17,243 bases of DNA from Bacillota bacterium (GTDB lineage Bacteria > Bacillota > Thermosediminibacteria > Thermosediminibacterales > Thermosediminibacteraceae). Positions 7,480 through 15,161 of the stretch are shown here, in pieces (within the stretch, counting starts at the first letter, position 1; each line of letters starts with the position of its first letter). Under the pieces are notes generated by a model. It searched no databases and had not been told where the DNA came from. It saw only the letters and a program-made list of their open reading frames with translations. The stretch spans positions 1 to 17,243 of the forward strand of contig QGUT01000021.1 in assembly GCA_003242255.1 (NCBI GenBank). The letters run 5' to 3'. The position numbers were made by a program, and so were the translations under genes.

Positions 7480-9804
7480 TCAAATTGAGAACCGTAAGAT
7501 AAGGAAAAACACGAAAAAGACAATGGGAATTGCAAATAGAGCCATTTTTTCTTTTACGGATAAATTCTGGGAATGCAGGTAACTTCTATTTGGAAAGAGG
7601 CCGAAAGCCCGCCCCTCCATCGAAATGGTTAGCGAATCCACTTTATTCAGCGCCGATATCACCAGCGGTAGTAAGATATACCTTACTGACGTTAAAATCT
7701 TTTTGGGCGAAACTCCCTCAATTTCAATTCCCTTAGCCTTTTGGGCGTTTTTCACCTGCTCAAGTTCCATATTAAATACGGGAATGAATCGCAGAGATGT
7801 GATAAGCATAAAGCCAAACCTGTAAGGTATTCCGGCATGCATGAGGGCATAAGCGAGTTCGTTTGAATCGGTAGTGGCTACAAAAAGATAACTGGAACCT
7901 ATGAGATTGACGAAGCGCAGCATCATGCTTATGCCCCTCGAGAGGCCTTCCGACCAAATTGAGATGGGCGCAAGGCCGAAATCAAACTGCCAGAGCAAGC
8001 GGCCTTCTTTTACTGCGAGCATCTGGACAAGGAAGATCAAGAGGCCAAAAGTCAAAATTCGGCGCAGCCGGCGGTAAAAAAAACTCAGATCTCGTCCTGC
8101 CAGAAAATAGAGGCAAATTAGGAGGATAAAGAGGATCAACTCTTGCTTCCAACAGGGGACGGCAAAGACGGTCAGGCTGAAGCTGAAAAGAAACGCCAGT
8201 TTGACGAGAGGGTGAATTCGGTTCAAAAAAGTGCGGTGGCTGCCTGCGGTAAATTCAGAAGAAAATCCGTTGCAAAGTCCGTTGGCGGGCTGCTGGTGAG
8301 GAAATTCATATCCTGGAGGCAGGTACTCTTCCAGCCCCAGTTCGGCCATTCTCGAGAGGGCATCTTTCACCGGTGCGTCTACGATGAGTTTTCCTTTCGA
8401 AAGGAAGAGAATCCTGTCACAGCAGGAAGCGACTACGGCCGGTTCGTGGCAGACCATCAGGGTTATGCCTCCCCGGGCGCTGTGTTCCCGAAGTACAGAC
8501 ATAAAGATATCAAGGCGATTCTCATCCTGTCCTGCGAGGGGCTCATCCAGTAGCAAGACCCTGGGATTGTAGGCCAGCGCCGAAACCAGAGTAAGTCTCT
8601 TTTTTTCTCCTTGACTTAGCGCAAAAGGGTTTGAATCCTTGTATTTTTTGAGATCAAACCTTTCCAGCAGGTGGCATGCTGTATGCTCGATTTCATCACC
8701 TTTACTTTTTTTTAAGAAAAGGGACGGGAGCACCGCTTCCTTTAGAACTGTATTTTCGAAAATCTGGTGGCTGGGGTTCTGAAAAGTAAGTCCTAGAAAC
8801 TTAGCCCGCTGGCTCACTTTTTTACCTGTTATATCTTCGCCGTCCAGGTAAATTCTCCCTTGGTTGGGTTTAAGAATTCCCAGCAAAGCCAGCATCAAGG
8901 TAGTCTTGCCGCTGCCGTTATTCCCCATAATGGCAATGGTTTCTCCAGGATAAGCTTGGAAACTTATTCCCGAGAGTACCTCTTTGTCTCCGTAACCGAC
9001 CGTGAGATTTTCAACTGACAAAAGGGGCTTTTGGGCATTTTTTCTAATATTAGTTTTAAAGCCTGTTGCCAAGTCAACGTTTTTCTCGATTCGGGCGTAA
9101 AATTTATGGAATTCACCAGGTTTACTTTCTTCGATAATCTTGCCCTTTTCCATTAAAAGTAACCGGTCCGAAATAGATAAAAGCCTTTCCAGGCGGTGTT
9201 CTATGATTATAACGGTTATCCCCAGTTCGCATTTCAATTTTTTCAGAGTTTCCAACACTTCTTTGGTGCAATAAGGGTCTAAATTTGCCGTGGGTTCATC
9301 CAGGATAAGGATTGAGGGCTTCATGGCGAGTACAGAGGCAATGGCCACCCGCTGCTTTTCGCCCCCGGAAAGGGTGTGAACTTGTCTTTCCATCAAGTCC
9401 AGCGCATCGACCGCTTTAAGAGCAGAATAAACCCTCTCGCGGACCTGTTCCGGTGGTAAGCACAGGTTTTCGGGTCCAAAGGCTACTTCGTCACGCACCT
9501 TAAGAGTACATAGCTGAGCATCCGGGTCCTGTTGTACCAGCCCCACCACGCAGGAAAGTTCCTCTGGGGAATATTCTCGCGTGTCCCTCCCCTTTATGCG
9601 AACAGACCCTTCCATTTTTCCGGCATAAAAGTGGGGTATAAATCCTGCGATGCACAGGGCCAGAGTAGTTTTCCCGCAACCGCTGGGACCACTAATCGTC
9701 AGGAATTCGCCGGGGTATACCTTCAGGTCGATTCCAACCAGAGCAGGTGAAGGGGAGCCCCTGTAAGTAAAGGAAAGTCCTTTTATGTGTACCACCGGTT
9801 CCAC
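7480..9804 (-). CDS. ECF transporter energising module: two ATPases fused to the EcfT permease
   Basis: One 774-residue chain holds the whole ECF energy-coupling module. ATPase 1 (about 1-235) has Walker A GPSGCGKTT at 39-47, signature LSGGEKQ at 145-151, Walker B ILILDEPT near 165-172 and switch histidine H203. ATPase 2 (about 260-485) has Walker A GNNGSGKTT at 294-302, signature LSQGEKK at 396-402, Walker B LLLDEP and H453. The EcfT/CbiQ-like membrane domain (about 525-774) ends with the two coupling-helix motifs AQKAKG (687-692) and MEGRAFG (729-735), both deviating from the usual Ala-Arg-Gly. ATPase pairs are fused in YkoD of B. subtilis with YkoC as a separate permease; this gene looks like a YkoD-YkoC fusion. 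The GTG start has AAGGAG eight bases upstream and sits 32 bases after the S component. Confidence 0.93.
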   Translation of the reverse strand: MEPVVHIKGLSFTYRGSPSPALVGIDLKVYPGEFLTISGPSGCGKTTLALCIAGFIPHFYAGKMEGSVRIKGRDTREYSPEELSCVVGLVQQDPDAQLCTLKVRDEVAFGPENLCLPPEQVRERVYSALKAVDALDLMERQVHTLSGGEKQRVAIASVLAMKPSILILDEPTANLDPYCTKEVLETLKKLKCELGITVIIIEHRLERLLSISDRLLLMEKGKIIEESKPGEFHKFYARIEKNVDLATGFKTNIRKNAQKPLLSVENLTVGYGDKEVLSGISFQAYPGETIAIMGNNGSGKTTLMLALLGILKPNQGRIYLDGEDITGKKVSQRAKFLGLTFQNPSHQIFENTVLKEAVLPSLFLKKSKGDEIEHTACHLLERFDLKKYKDSNPFALSQGEKKRLTLVSALAYNPRVLLLDEPLAGQDENRLDIFMSVLREHSARGGITLMVCHEPAVVASCCDRILFLSKGKLIVDAPVKDALSRMAELGLEEYLPPGYEFPHQQPANGLCNGFSSEFTAGSHRTFLNRIHPLVKLAFLFSFSLTVFAVPCWKQELILFILLICLYFLAGRDLSFFYRRLRRILTFGLLIFLVQMLAVKEGRLLWQFDFGLAPISIWSEGLSRGISMMLRFVNLIGSSYLFVATTDSNELAYALMHAGIPYRFGFMLITSLRFIPVFNMELEQVKNAQKAKGIEIEGVSPKKILTSVRYILLPLVISALNKVDSLTISMEGRAFGLFPNRSYLHSQNLSVKEKMALFAIPIVFFVFFLILRFSI

Positions 9805-9836
9805 TAAAATTACTCCTTTCGCCTCGCAAGATTAGT

Positions 9837-10892
9837 TTAATCCACGATCATTCGGGTGACCTGTTTCACCCAGTATCCTCCGCTGTAATTTCCGGCAATC
9901 AAGCGAAGCATGTCTCCTTCCTGGATGAGCACCAGGTTCTCGTCCTTTAACACATCCGCAATATCGAATTCCACCGTATAACCGTCCGCTGCAGTAACTA
10001 TCAGTCTTTCAGCTCCTTGTCTCGGGGATGCTTTCCGGAGAATTGCCTTCAACGGAATTCCCGTATACTCTCGCGGCGGTACATACGTAACCTGGCCCCT
10101 CAATTCGGCGGTAATCGTCGTTTCATATTCTTTGAAGTCCGACAACTGAAAAGTGAGGGGATTTTCCACCGCTCCTTCTACCCGGCAGATGGGTCCTTCC
10201 CAGGGCGGTTTAAAAACGGCGATGTAATAGTAGACAGCGCCAAAGGAGAGCAGGGCGATAAAGAGGACGGTAAAGGCAATCCTGAAGCGCGGGATGCCGG
10301 TTTTTTCTTGACTTGTATTTCCTGCTGTTTTTTCGTCAAAAGCACCGGCGATGCGGAAGGGTCTCACCTCCTGGACTATATCCAGCACGCTGGACCCTAA
10401 GCTGCCGGCCATGAGTATACCCGAAATAAAGGAAATAATGGCGATAAAGAGAATGTAAGACAAAGAAATGCCCGAAAAATATAGGGTTTGGAAGACAAAA
10501 ACGTTGGATGCCGCGGAGATCCCGCCTGCCAGCATATAACTTGCCAAATTGTGGCCTCTCGCCATCAGTAAAACTATATCTACCACCAATCCTTGAACTA
10601 GGGAGACCAGGACGATGGCCACTCCGTGTGTGCTGCCGCTGAACAACTCCACAAATCCTTTAAGTGCACCGGCCGCTGTAGCTGCACCCGGTTTGCGTAT
10701 CAGCCCTGCTACCAGAATGAACCAGAAAACGTGCAGGCCCGAAACGAACTGCCCTGCGCCGAAGGGAACTCCTAAAAGCCGGTTTAAAAGATTTCCGAGG
10801 TAACCGATGTAAGTGCTCATTACCCCTCCCAGACCGCTGAGGACTGCGATGATGAGAAGGTCCCGATTGCTAAAATAATATTTTCTAGTCAC
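9837..10892 (-). CDS. YkoE-like ECF S component fused to an extracellular SUOX-like domain
   Basis: Residues 1 to about 178 form a hydrophobic multi-helix substrate-binding S component resembling the YkoE family (LLGVPFGAGQF and IRKPGAA at 65-71). YkoE takes part in HMP/thiamine uptake, but substrate cannot be inherited from family alone. A polar linker ending in RFR leads to an extra membrane helix (about 204-225). The final 125 residues are a small domain resembling the molybdopterin-oxidoreductase (SUOX) fold, with GIPLKAILRKA and AADGYTVEF (301-309) and a closing YWVKQVTRMIV. If the S domain has both ends in the cytoplasm, as is usual, the extra helix places this domain outside the cell. 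The domain's only cysteine, C236 near its start, is not at the Mo-ligand position. The GTG start has GGAGG seven bases upstream, overlapping the lipoprotein stop region. Confidence 0.88.
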   Translation of the reverse strand: MTRKYYFSNRDLLIIAVLSGLGGVMSTYIGYLGNLLNRLLGVPFGAGQFVSGLHVFWFILVAGLIRKPGAATAAGALKGFVELFSGSTHGVAIVLVSLVQGLVVDIVLLMARGHNLASYMLAGGISAASNVFVFQTLYFSGISLSYILFIAIISFISGILMAGSLGSSVLDIVQEVRPFRIAGAFDEKTAGNTSQEKTGIPRFRIAFTVLFIALLSFGAVYYYIAVFKPPWEGPICRVEGAVENPLTFQLSDFKEYETTITAELRGQVTYVPPREYTGIPLKAILRKASPRQGAERLIVTAADGYTVEFDIADVLKDENLVLIQEGDMLRLIAGNYSGGYWVKQVTRMIVD

Positions 10893-10904
10893 ATTGAAAC
10901 CTCC

Positions 10905-11456
10905 TCAATCGATGCGGATAGTCTTCACGTTGCGGACCCAGTAGGGTTTGTTCACATCGCCGGGCTTGCGCTGGCCTACAACGAGTTGAAAGGGATTCCC
11001 GTTAGCCGGATTGAATTCCTTTCCATTTTCCTCCCACGCGAGAATCATTTTGTATCTGGCTTCGGGATTTTGCTCATCGATATAGTTATCTCTCTTTACG
11101 TCATCCAGGGTGAATTCTACGGTGTAGCCGTCCTCGGCTATGAAGGTGACCTTCGAGGCCTTTTCCTTTAATTTCACCTTTTCCTTCAAAAGGTACCAGA
11201 TCCAAACCCCTTTAAAATGTGTATATTCTTTGGTTCCGTACGAATTAATGGAAAAGTAATCGGCTTCGACCAGGCCCTCATCCATGGACTTCAATTCATC
11301 CAAGGTAACATAAGCCTTTCTCTCGACCGCATCTCCCTCAATGACGATTGCGCCTCGCGGGGGCTCTTCCTTCGATGAGCAACCGCTGACCGTGAATATG
11401 AGCAGGGATAGCAAAAAAATAACAATCGTTTTTCTGCAAATACAGGCATGATGCAT
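10905..11456 (-). CDS. Surface lipoprotein with SUOX-like domain
   Basis: A 183-residue secreted lipoprotein. A hydrophobic signal segment (about 9-25) ends in the lipobox VSGC, with C26 as the lipid-modified cysteine. The mature part is one small domain of the molybdopterin-oxidoreductase (SUOX-like) fold: VTLDELKSM, YFSINSYG (67-74), FKGVWIWYLL, AEDGYTVEF (107-115), and a closing PYWVRNVKTIRID. Where catalytic SUOX-type enzymes have the Mo-binding cysteine, this protein appears to have serine (SIN at 69-71). After C26 there is no cysteine at all. It is therefore more likely a ligand-binding than a redox protein. It ends 12 bases before the S component and probably works with it at the membrane surface. 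The ATG has AGGAGG seven bases upstream. Confidence 0.87.
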   Translation of the reverse strand: MHHACICRKTIVIFLLSLLIFTVSGCSSKEEPPRGAIVIEGDAVERKAYVTLDELKSMDEGLVEADYFSINSYGTKEYTHFKGVWIWYLLKEKVKLKEKASKVTFIAEDGYTVEFTLDDVKRDNYIDEQNPEARYKMILAWEENGKEFNPANGNPFQLVVGQRKPGDVNKPYWVRNVKTIRID

Positions 11457-11486
11457 AGAAATGCCTCCTGAAATAGGATTAGGAAT

Positions 11487-11514
11487 GAGGCGGGAAAGGG
11501 GAATTTCCCGCCTC
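11487..11514 (-). other. Strong intercistronic hairpin without a T tract
   Basis: Between the SLH gene and the lipoprotein gene lies a perfect 11-base-pair inverted repeat, GAGGCGGGAAA / TTTCCCGCCTC, with a 6-base loop. It starts six bases after the SLH stop codon. No T run follows, so it is unlikely to be an intrinsic terminator. It is more probably an mRNA-stabilising or processing element that lets the SLH message accumulate above the transporter message. Confidence 0.75.
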
Positions 11515-11520
11515 GTTAGT

Positions 11521-13695
11521 TTATTTTTCCACTTTCAGCGCGTTGACGATGACCGTGACGGCTTCAGCTCTGGTTGTCTTCGCTTGAGGCCTAATGGTAT
11601 TATCGGTATAGCCTTCCATAATTCCGGTCTCCACCGCTGTTGCCACTGCTTCTTTAGCCCATTTCGAAATTTTGCTGCTATCCGCAAAGGAAAGTTCTTC
11701 GGCTGCCGGAGCGAGATTTACTGCTCTCACGATCATGGCAGCCATCTGCTCTCGGGTAATCTTTTCGTCCGGCCTGAACGTGTTATCAGGGTATCCCTGT
11801 ACGATGCCGTAATCAGCTGCAGTAGCTATCGCATCTTTAGCCCAGTGATCCGCCGTGTCTCGAAACACTTTGTCGCTTTTCTGCTCCAGTTTTAAAGCTT
11901 TTACTAAGATTGTAGCAAATTCAGCCCTTGTTATCTCTTTATCAGGCTTGAAGGTGCCATCGGGATAACCGCCAATGGCTCCAAAGGCAAACAACTCTTT
12001 TATATTGTTCTCCGCCCAGTGTCCCGCGATATCTTTAAACGGTTTTGGGACCAGCTTGATGCTTGTAATTTTTGAAATCGATGTAGCCCCTTTGACGTTA
12101 GGTCCAACCAGGCGCAGCGGCCAATAACTGCTGGATTCGGGGAAAGTCGTTCCGTTCAATGTATTAGCCACAATGTAATCGCTGTTCCGCATGATATCCC
12201 TGCTGTCGAGCGTTACCGAAAAGCCGTCGGAAGCAGTAATTATCACATCGTACCCGGCTTTGGCCAAATCATCGTTAAAAGCAGTGCTGGAGTGCTGGTC
12301 CTCGTCGTCGACGAATCCCACGAGGAACCACAGCGGCATGCCTTCCCATACCCGGCCTTGAGAATCGGTATAGGAAGCCTTGTGGTTCGCGCCAAACTGG
12401 CAGGAAAGGGCGTGTTCAAAATAAGTTTTGCTAACTTCGTATTCCAGCCCGCCGATGTCCCGGCCGTCGAGTTTCAGCGTCCAATCGGTTTCAGGCACCG
12501 AATAAACCCTGATTTCTGTGATGTACTTGGCTGACAGGCCGGCGCAGGATGGGTACATTATTCCACCGCTGTAATAATAAGTCCAGTATTTTTCCGGCAA
12601 AGTCTCATGCATATCCCACTGGCCGTAAATGCCATCCTCGGGAGTAAAGAACAAGCGCATTCCATCGGTATATTCGGGGACGTATTTACCGTCAGCCCAC
12701 CAAGCGAGAATAGCATCGCCTTGCCGCGCCTGGACGTGGGGATCTGGATATATGGATGAATATGGGAGCCTGGTTTCATAACCGTCTTTAGCAACCAAGA
12801 CTATTTCAGTGCCCGAACCCATGCCCCCGACGAGTTCGCAAAGGTCCCGAAGGCGGGTGCCCTTTACGGCATTTTCAATCTTGAAGCCGCCGGGGTAGGT
12901 CTCTTCAGGGTCCCACAAATTGTTGGGGTCGAAAGTTACGCCTTCAAAACGGTATACCCTCTTCCCATCACCAATGACCTCGAGATTCTCTTCCATCCAC
13001 TTGTAATCTACAATCTTTTCAGCAATGACAGTAGTTCGATCGGCAGCGTATTTAACTATGCGAAGCTGGGGAGCGCTTTGGTCTGAACTTGCGACACTTT
13101 CGCTTTTGACGGACGTATTTTCATTATTGGCGGTTTTGGTAGCGCCGCTTACCGCTTTGACGCTTTTTTCCACGGAAACGGTGATTTTAACCGCTGCGGT
13201 GGCCTTTTCCTTGACGGCACCAATATTAGTCGGATCGCTGATGCCAGCGGCGTAATAGAATTCGACTCTGTCACCATCGGCAAGTTCCAGTATGTTGAGG
13301 CCATCGGCCGGATTTGCGTATCCATCCTTGTAGACATTGTTGACATAAGCATACCAGGAGCCCGGGGACTTAAATTTATAGCTGCCTACGTTGTCCAAAA
13401 GAAGTACCTTATAGTCAGTGTACTTTTTATCTGTGACGTCATAGGTAAAGCCAGCAGCTTTTGCTGCTTCATGAAGAGCTCCCAACGGAGTAATTTGTTT
13501 GATGGCGTAATTTGACCCAGAGTTGTAGGCGGTCACTGTAAAGGTTTCGCCTTCAGAAAGATTTACCGTCCCTTCAAAAAGGACATCTATGCTGCCCTGG
13601 GCGAAGGATTGCACCGGAATCAATGAACTGGCGAGTAAGACGATACACATTACAATGGTAAAAAATTGAAGACTGCATCGAATTTTTCTTTTCAT
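11521..13695 (-). CDS. SLH-anchored surface protein with DUF4430 and two SUOX-like regions
   Basis: A 724-residue exported surface protein. A signal peptide spans about 1-33 (cleavage near SFA-QGS). Residues about 35-150 resemble DUF4430, the transcobalamin-C-like domain (PGSWYAYVNN at 111-120, LADGDRVEFYYA at 138-149). A Ser/Thr/Lys-rich linker follows. Two molybdopterin-oxidoreductase-like regions come next: about 208-402 (AKDGYETRL) and about 405-550 (ASDGFSVTL). The second has C432 followed by WEGMPLWFLVG, close to where SUOX enzymes bear the Mo-ligating cysteine. Three SLH repeats (about 552-605, 612-665, 670-722; GYPDGTFKPDKEITRAEF type) anchor it to pyruvylated wall polymer. The frame is open back to a GTG-type codon near 13878. 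I chose the ATG at 13695 because AGGAGG lies eight bases upstream and a signal peptide begins there. It is probably the most highly expressed gene of the cluster. Confidence 0.9.
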   Translation of the reverse strand: MKRKIRCSLQFFTIVMCIVLLASSLIPVQSFAQGSIDVLFEGTVNLSEGETFTVTAYNSGSNYAIKQITPLGALHEAAKAAGFTYDVTDKKYTDYKVLLLDNVGSYKFKSPGSWYAYVNNVYKDGYANPADGLNILELADGDRVEFYYAAGISDPTNIGAVKEKATAAVKITVSVEKSVKAVSGATKTANNENTSVKSESVASSDQSAPQLRIVKYAADRTTVIAEKIVDYKWMEENLEVIGDGKRVYRFEGVTFDPNNLWDPEETYPGGFKIENAVKGTRLRDLCELVGGMGSGTEIVLVAKDGYETRLPYSSIYPDPHVQARQGDAILAWWADGKYVPEYTDGMRLFFTPEDGIYGQWDMHETLPEKYWTYYYSGGIMYPSCAGLSAKYITEIRVYSVPETDWTLKLDGRDIGGLEYEVSKTYFEHALSCQFGANHKASYTDSQGRVWEGMPLWFLVGFVDDEDQHSSTAFNDDLAKAGYDVIITASDGFSVTLDSRDIMRNSDYIVANTLNGTTFPESSSYWPLRLVGPNVKGATSISKITSIKLVPKPFKDIAGHWAENNIKELFAFGAIGGYPDGTFKPDKEITRAEFATILVKALKLEQKSDKVFRDTADHWAKDAIATAADYGIVQGYPDNTFRPDEKITREQMAAMIVRAVNLAPAAEELSFADSSKISKWAKEAVATAVETGIMEGYTDNTIRPQAKTTRAEAVTVIVNALKVEK

Positions 13696-15118
13696 ATACC
13701 AATCCTCCTTTTTTTGTGAATATTTGGATTGATCTCTTGGCCCCGAGATCACAAATTTTTCCGAGGTGCGGGAATCGGCCATAAATACGCTGGCAGGGAT
13801 TAAGTGTATAAATGGCACTCTTATATATCCGTGCAGAATATCCAGAGCTATTATAATTACATTGAGGAGTGTAGCCAAAATTGCAAACCATATGTTGCCG
13901 GTAACCCTCAGAATTCGTAGGCGTACTTTTCAATTTTTCGACGTCCGAAGATCGCTTGACAATTGTGTAGGTATCGATTACCTGCCCGTCAACTCCTAAG
14001 GAGGTCAGGGTTAGAATATCCCCGTCGATTTTTACTATCTGGTAGTTGCTCATCGATGCTTCCAGTTTGGCTATGTATTCAAAATCAGCGTAAGATCCGT
14101 AATGCTTTGTTCCCGAATTGCCCATGACGTAAACGACGCCATCGCCGTCCGGATGAATTTGCCCATCCCGCAAAGGTTTGGTCCTCATATAAACGTGCTG
14201 ATGTCCTACGAAGACCATGTCCACGTTGTATTGCTCCAATAGAGGGACCCAATTTTTGCGAATGGATTCGTCAATGCCTTTATAATCGGCAACAGCCGGG
14301 TATGGGGGATGGTGAAAGACAGCGAATCTCCATTTTTTATCGGTGTTTTCGAGATCTTTCCGGAGCCACTCTTTTGCCCTTTCATCGGCGTTTTTGTTGC
14401 TGTTCAATACCACAAAATGGGCATTTCCGTAATCAAAGGAATAGAATTCTTTTTTTAAGTCCTCGGGACCGTTATCGGGCAGAGCAAAAAATTTTAAATA
14501 CGCACTTCCATCATGGTTACCCAAGGTCGGCATTACCGGGATTTTTGAAAATAATGCTGCTGCCGCCTTTAAAAACTCACTCCACTCTCCTTCATCGCTT
14601 TCCTTTTCCGTCAAATCCCCGCCCAAAAGGGCAAACCTGAGCTGAGGATTTTTTCTGTTAATTTCCTCCAGCATGCTCCTCCATTCTGAAAATCCCGATT
14701 GTACGTCCCCTAAATACAGGAAAGCAAAACTTTCCGCGTCAGCAGGGGCAGTAGCAAAGGTGAAGACATCGCTCCACATCCCTTCACTTCCTACCCGATA
14801 TACGTACTGAGTACCTGGCCTCAATCCGGTGAGTGTGACCGAATATCTGTAATTTACGCTGTCAAAGGGGACCCCCTTAACTTCTACTTTCTTAGCGTTA
14901 TTAAAATTTCCTTTGAATTTATCTTTTTCTATGTACTGCACGTAAGCGGGAAAATCAGTTGGCATAATCCAGGTGATGGTCTGCGTTGTATCAGGGTTCG
15001 AAGTCCAGGATAGAATGACTCGGTCGATTTTTAAAGATTCTTGCGCGAAAATCGCTTGAGAAAAGTACAGAATAAAGCCTGCTAGAGCTAAGAAAATTTT
15101 CAAGCATCGGAGTTTCAT
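13574..15118 (-). CDS. Secreted purple-acid-phosphatase-like metallophosphoesterase, suspect 3' end
   Basis: An exported metal-dependent phosphoesterase. A signal peptide covers about 1-25 (AIFA-QES). A fibronectin-III-like purple-acid-phosphatase N-terminal domain spans about 30-115 (LTGLRPGTQYVYRVG). The calcineurin-like catalytic domain spans about 128-370. Its metal ligands are visible as LGDVQ (D138), GGDLT (D168), GNHD (N201, H202), HHPPY (H249, H250) and GHQHVY (H296, H298). The homologous fold ends near residue 390 (IDTYTIVKRS). The remaining 124 residues are cysteine- and asparagine-rich, resemble nothing I know, and run 122 bases into the SLH gene in another frame. A one-base loss in the A-run near 13936-13940 would explain this, since the neighbouring frame stops at 13908. 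The substrate is unknown. It sits 43 bases after the preceding gene. Confidence 0.8.
   Translation of the reverse strand: MKLRCLKIFLALAGFILYFSQAIFAQESLKIDRVILSWTSNPDTTQTITWIMPTDFPAYVQYIEKDKFKGNFNNAKKVEVKGVPFDSVNYRYSVTLTGLRPGTQYVYRVGSEGMWSDVFTFATAPADAESFAFLYLGDVQSGFSEWRSMLEEINRKNPQLRFALLGGDLTEKESDEGEWSEFLKAAAALFSKIPVMPTLGNHDGSAYLKFFALPDNGPEDLKKEFYSFDYGNAHFVVLNSNKNADERAKEWLRKDLENTDKKWRFAVFHHPPYPAVADYKGIDESIRKNWVPLLEQYNVDMVFVGHQHVYMRTKPLRDGQIHPDGDGVVYVMGNSGTKHYGSYADFEYIAKLEASMSNYQIVKIDGDILTLTSLGVDGQVIDTYTIVKRSSDVEKLKSTPTNSEGYRQHMVCNFGYTPQCNYNSSGYSARIYKSAIYTLNPCQRIYGRFPHLGKICDLGAKRSIQIFTKKGGLVYEKKNSMQSSIFYHCNVYRLTRQFIDSGAILRPGQHRCPF
13704..13709 (-). promoter_or_regulatory. Consensus ribosome binding site that fixes the SLH-protein start
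   Basis: AGGAGG lies eight bases upstream of the ATG at 13695, and the codons from there encode a good signal peptide. The 61 extra in-frame codons upstream have no such site and no exported-protein character. Confidence 0.85.
13730..13751 (-). other. Perfect 7-bp hairpin in the SLH-gene leader
   Basis: TGATCTC and GAGATCA form a perfect stem around an 8-base loop, GGGGCCAA, ending 34 bases before the SLH start codon. No T tract follows. It could be a leader stability element or part of a larger regulatory fold. I do not recognise a known riboswitch class here. Confidence 0.4.
13850..13878 (-). promoter_or_regulatory. Putative internal promoter for the SLH gene
   Basis: TTGGCT (13878-13873), a 17-base spacer and a perfect TATAAT (13855-13850) precede the SLH gene. 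They would give a leader of about 150 bases. The site lies within the nominal 3' end of the metallophosphoesterase frame. This supports the view that the stretch is really intergenic. Confidence 0.5.
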
Positions 15119-15161
15119 AAAATCCTGCCCCTTTATCAGAAGAAAACTTTGCGACCCTGTC

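Noticed and set aside
8143..8553. Plus-strand open frame of 136 codons opposite the ECF ATPase-permease gene
   Set aside because: It is antisense to intact ATPase 2 and permease motifs. Its composition is highly charged and family-free.
9805..9836. Thiamine (TPP) riboswitch or promoter for the ECF ATPase-permease gene, suggested by the YkoE-like neighbour
   Set aside because: The gap is only 32 bases and is taken up by a ribosome binding site. No thi-box-like pattern was seen here or in the SLH leader.
11487..11514. Inverted repeat as an insertion-sequence end or an intrinsic terminator
   Set aside because: There is no transposase or matching distant copy in the window, and no T tract follows the stem.
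13696..13878. In-frame upstream extension of the SLH protein by 61 codons, including a hydrophobic stretch
   Set aside because: It has no ribosome binding site, would put a second hydrophobic segment before a normal signal peptide, and overlaps promoter-like DNA. The consensus AGGAGG before 13695 decides the start.
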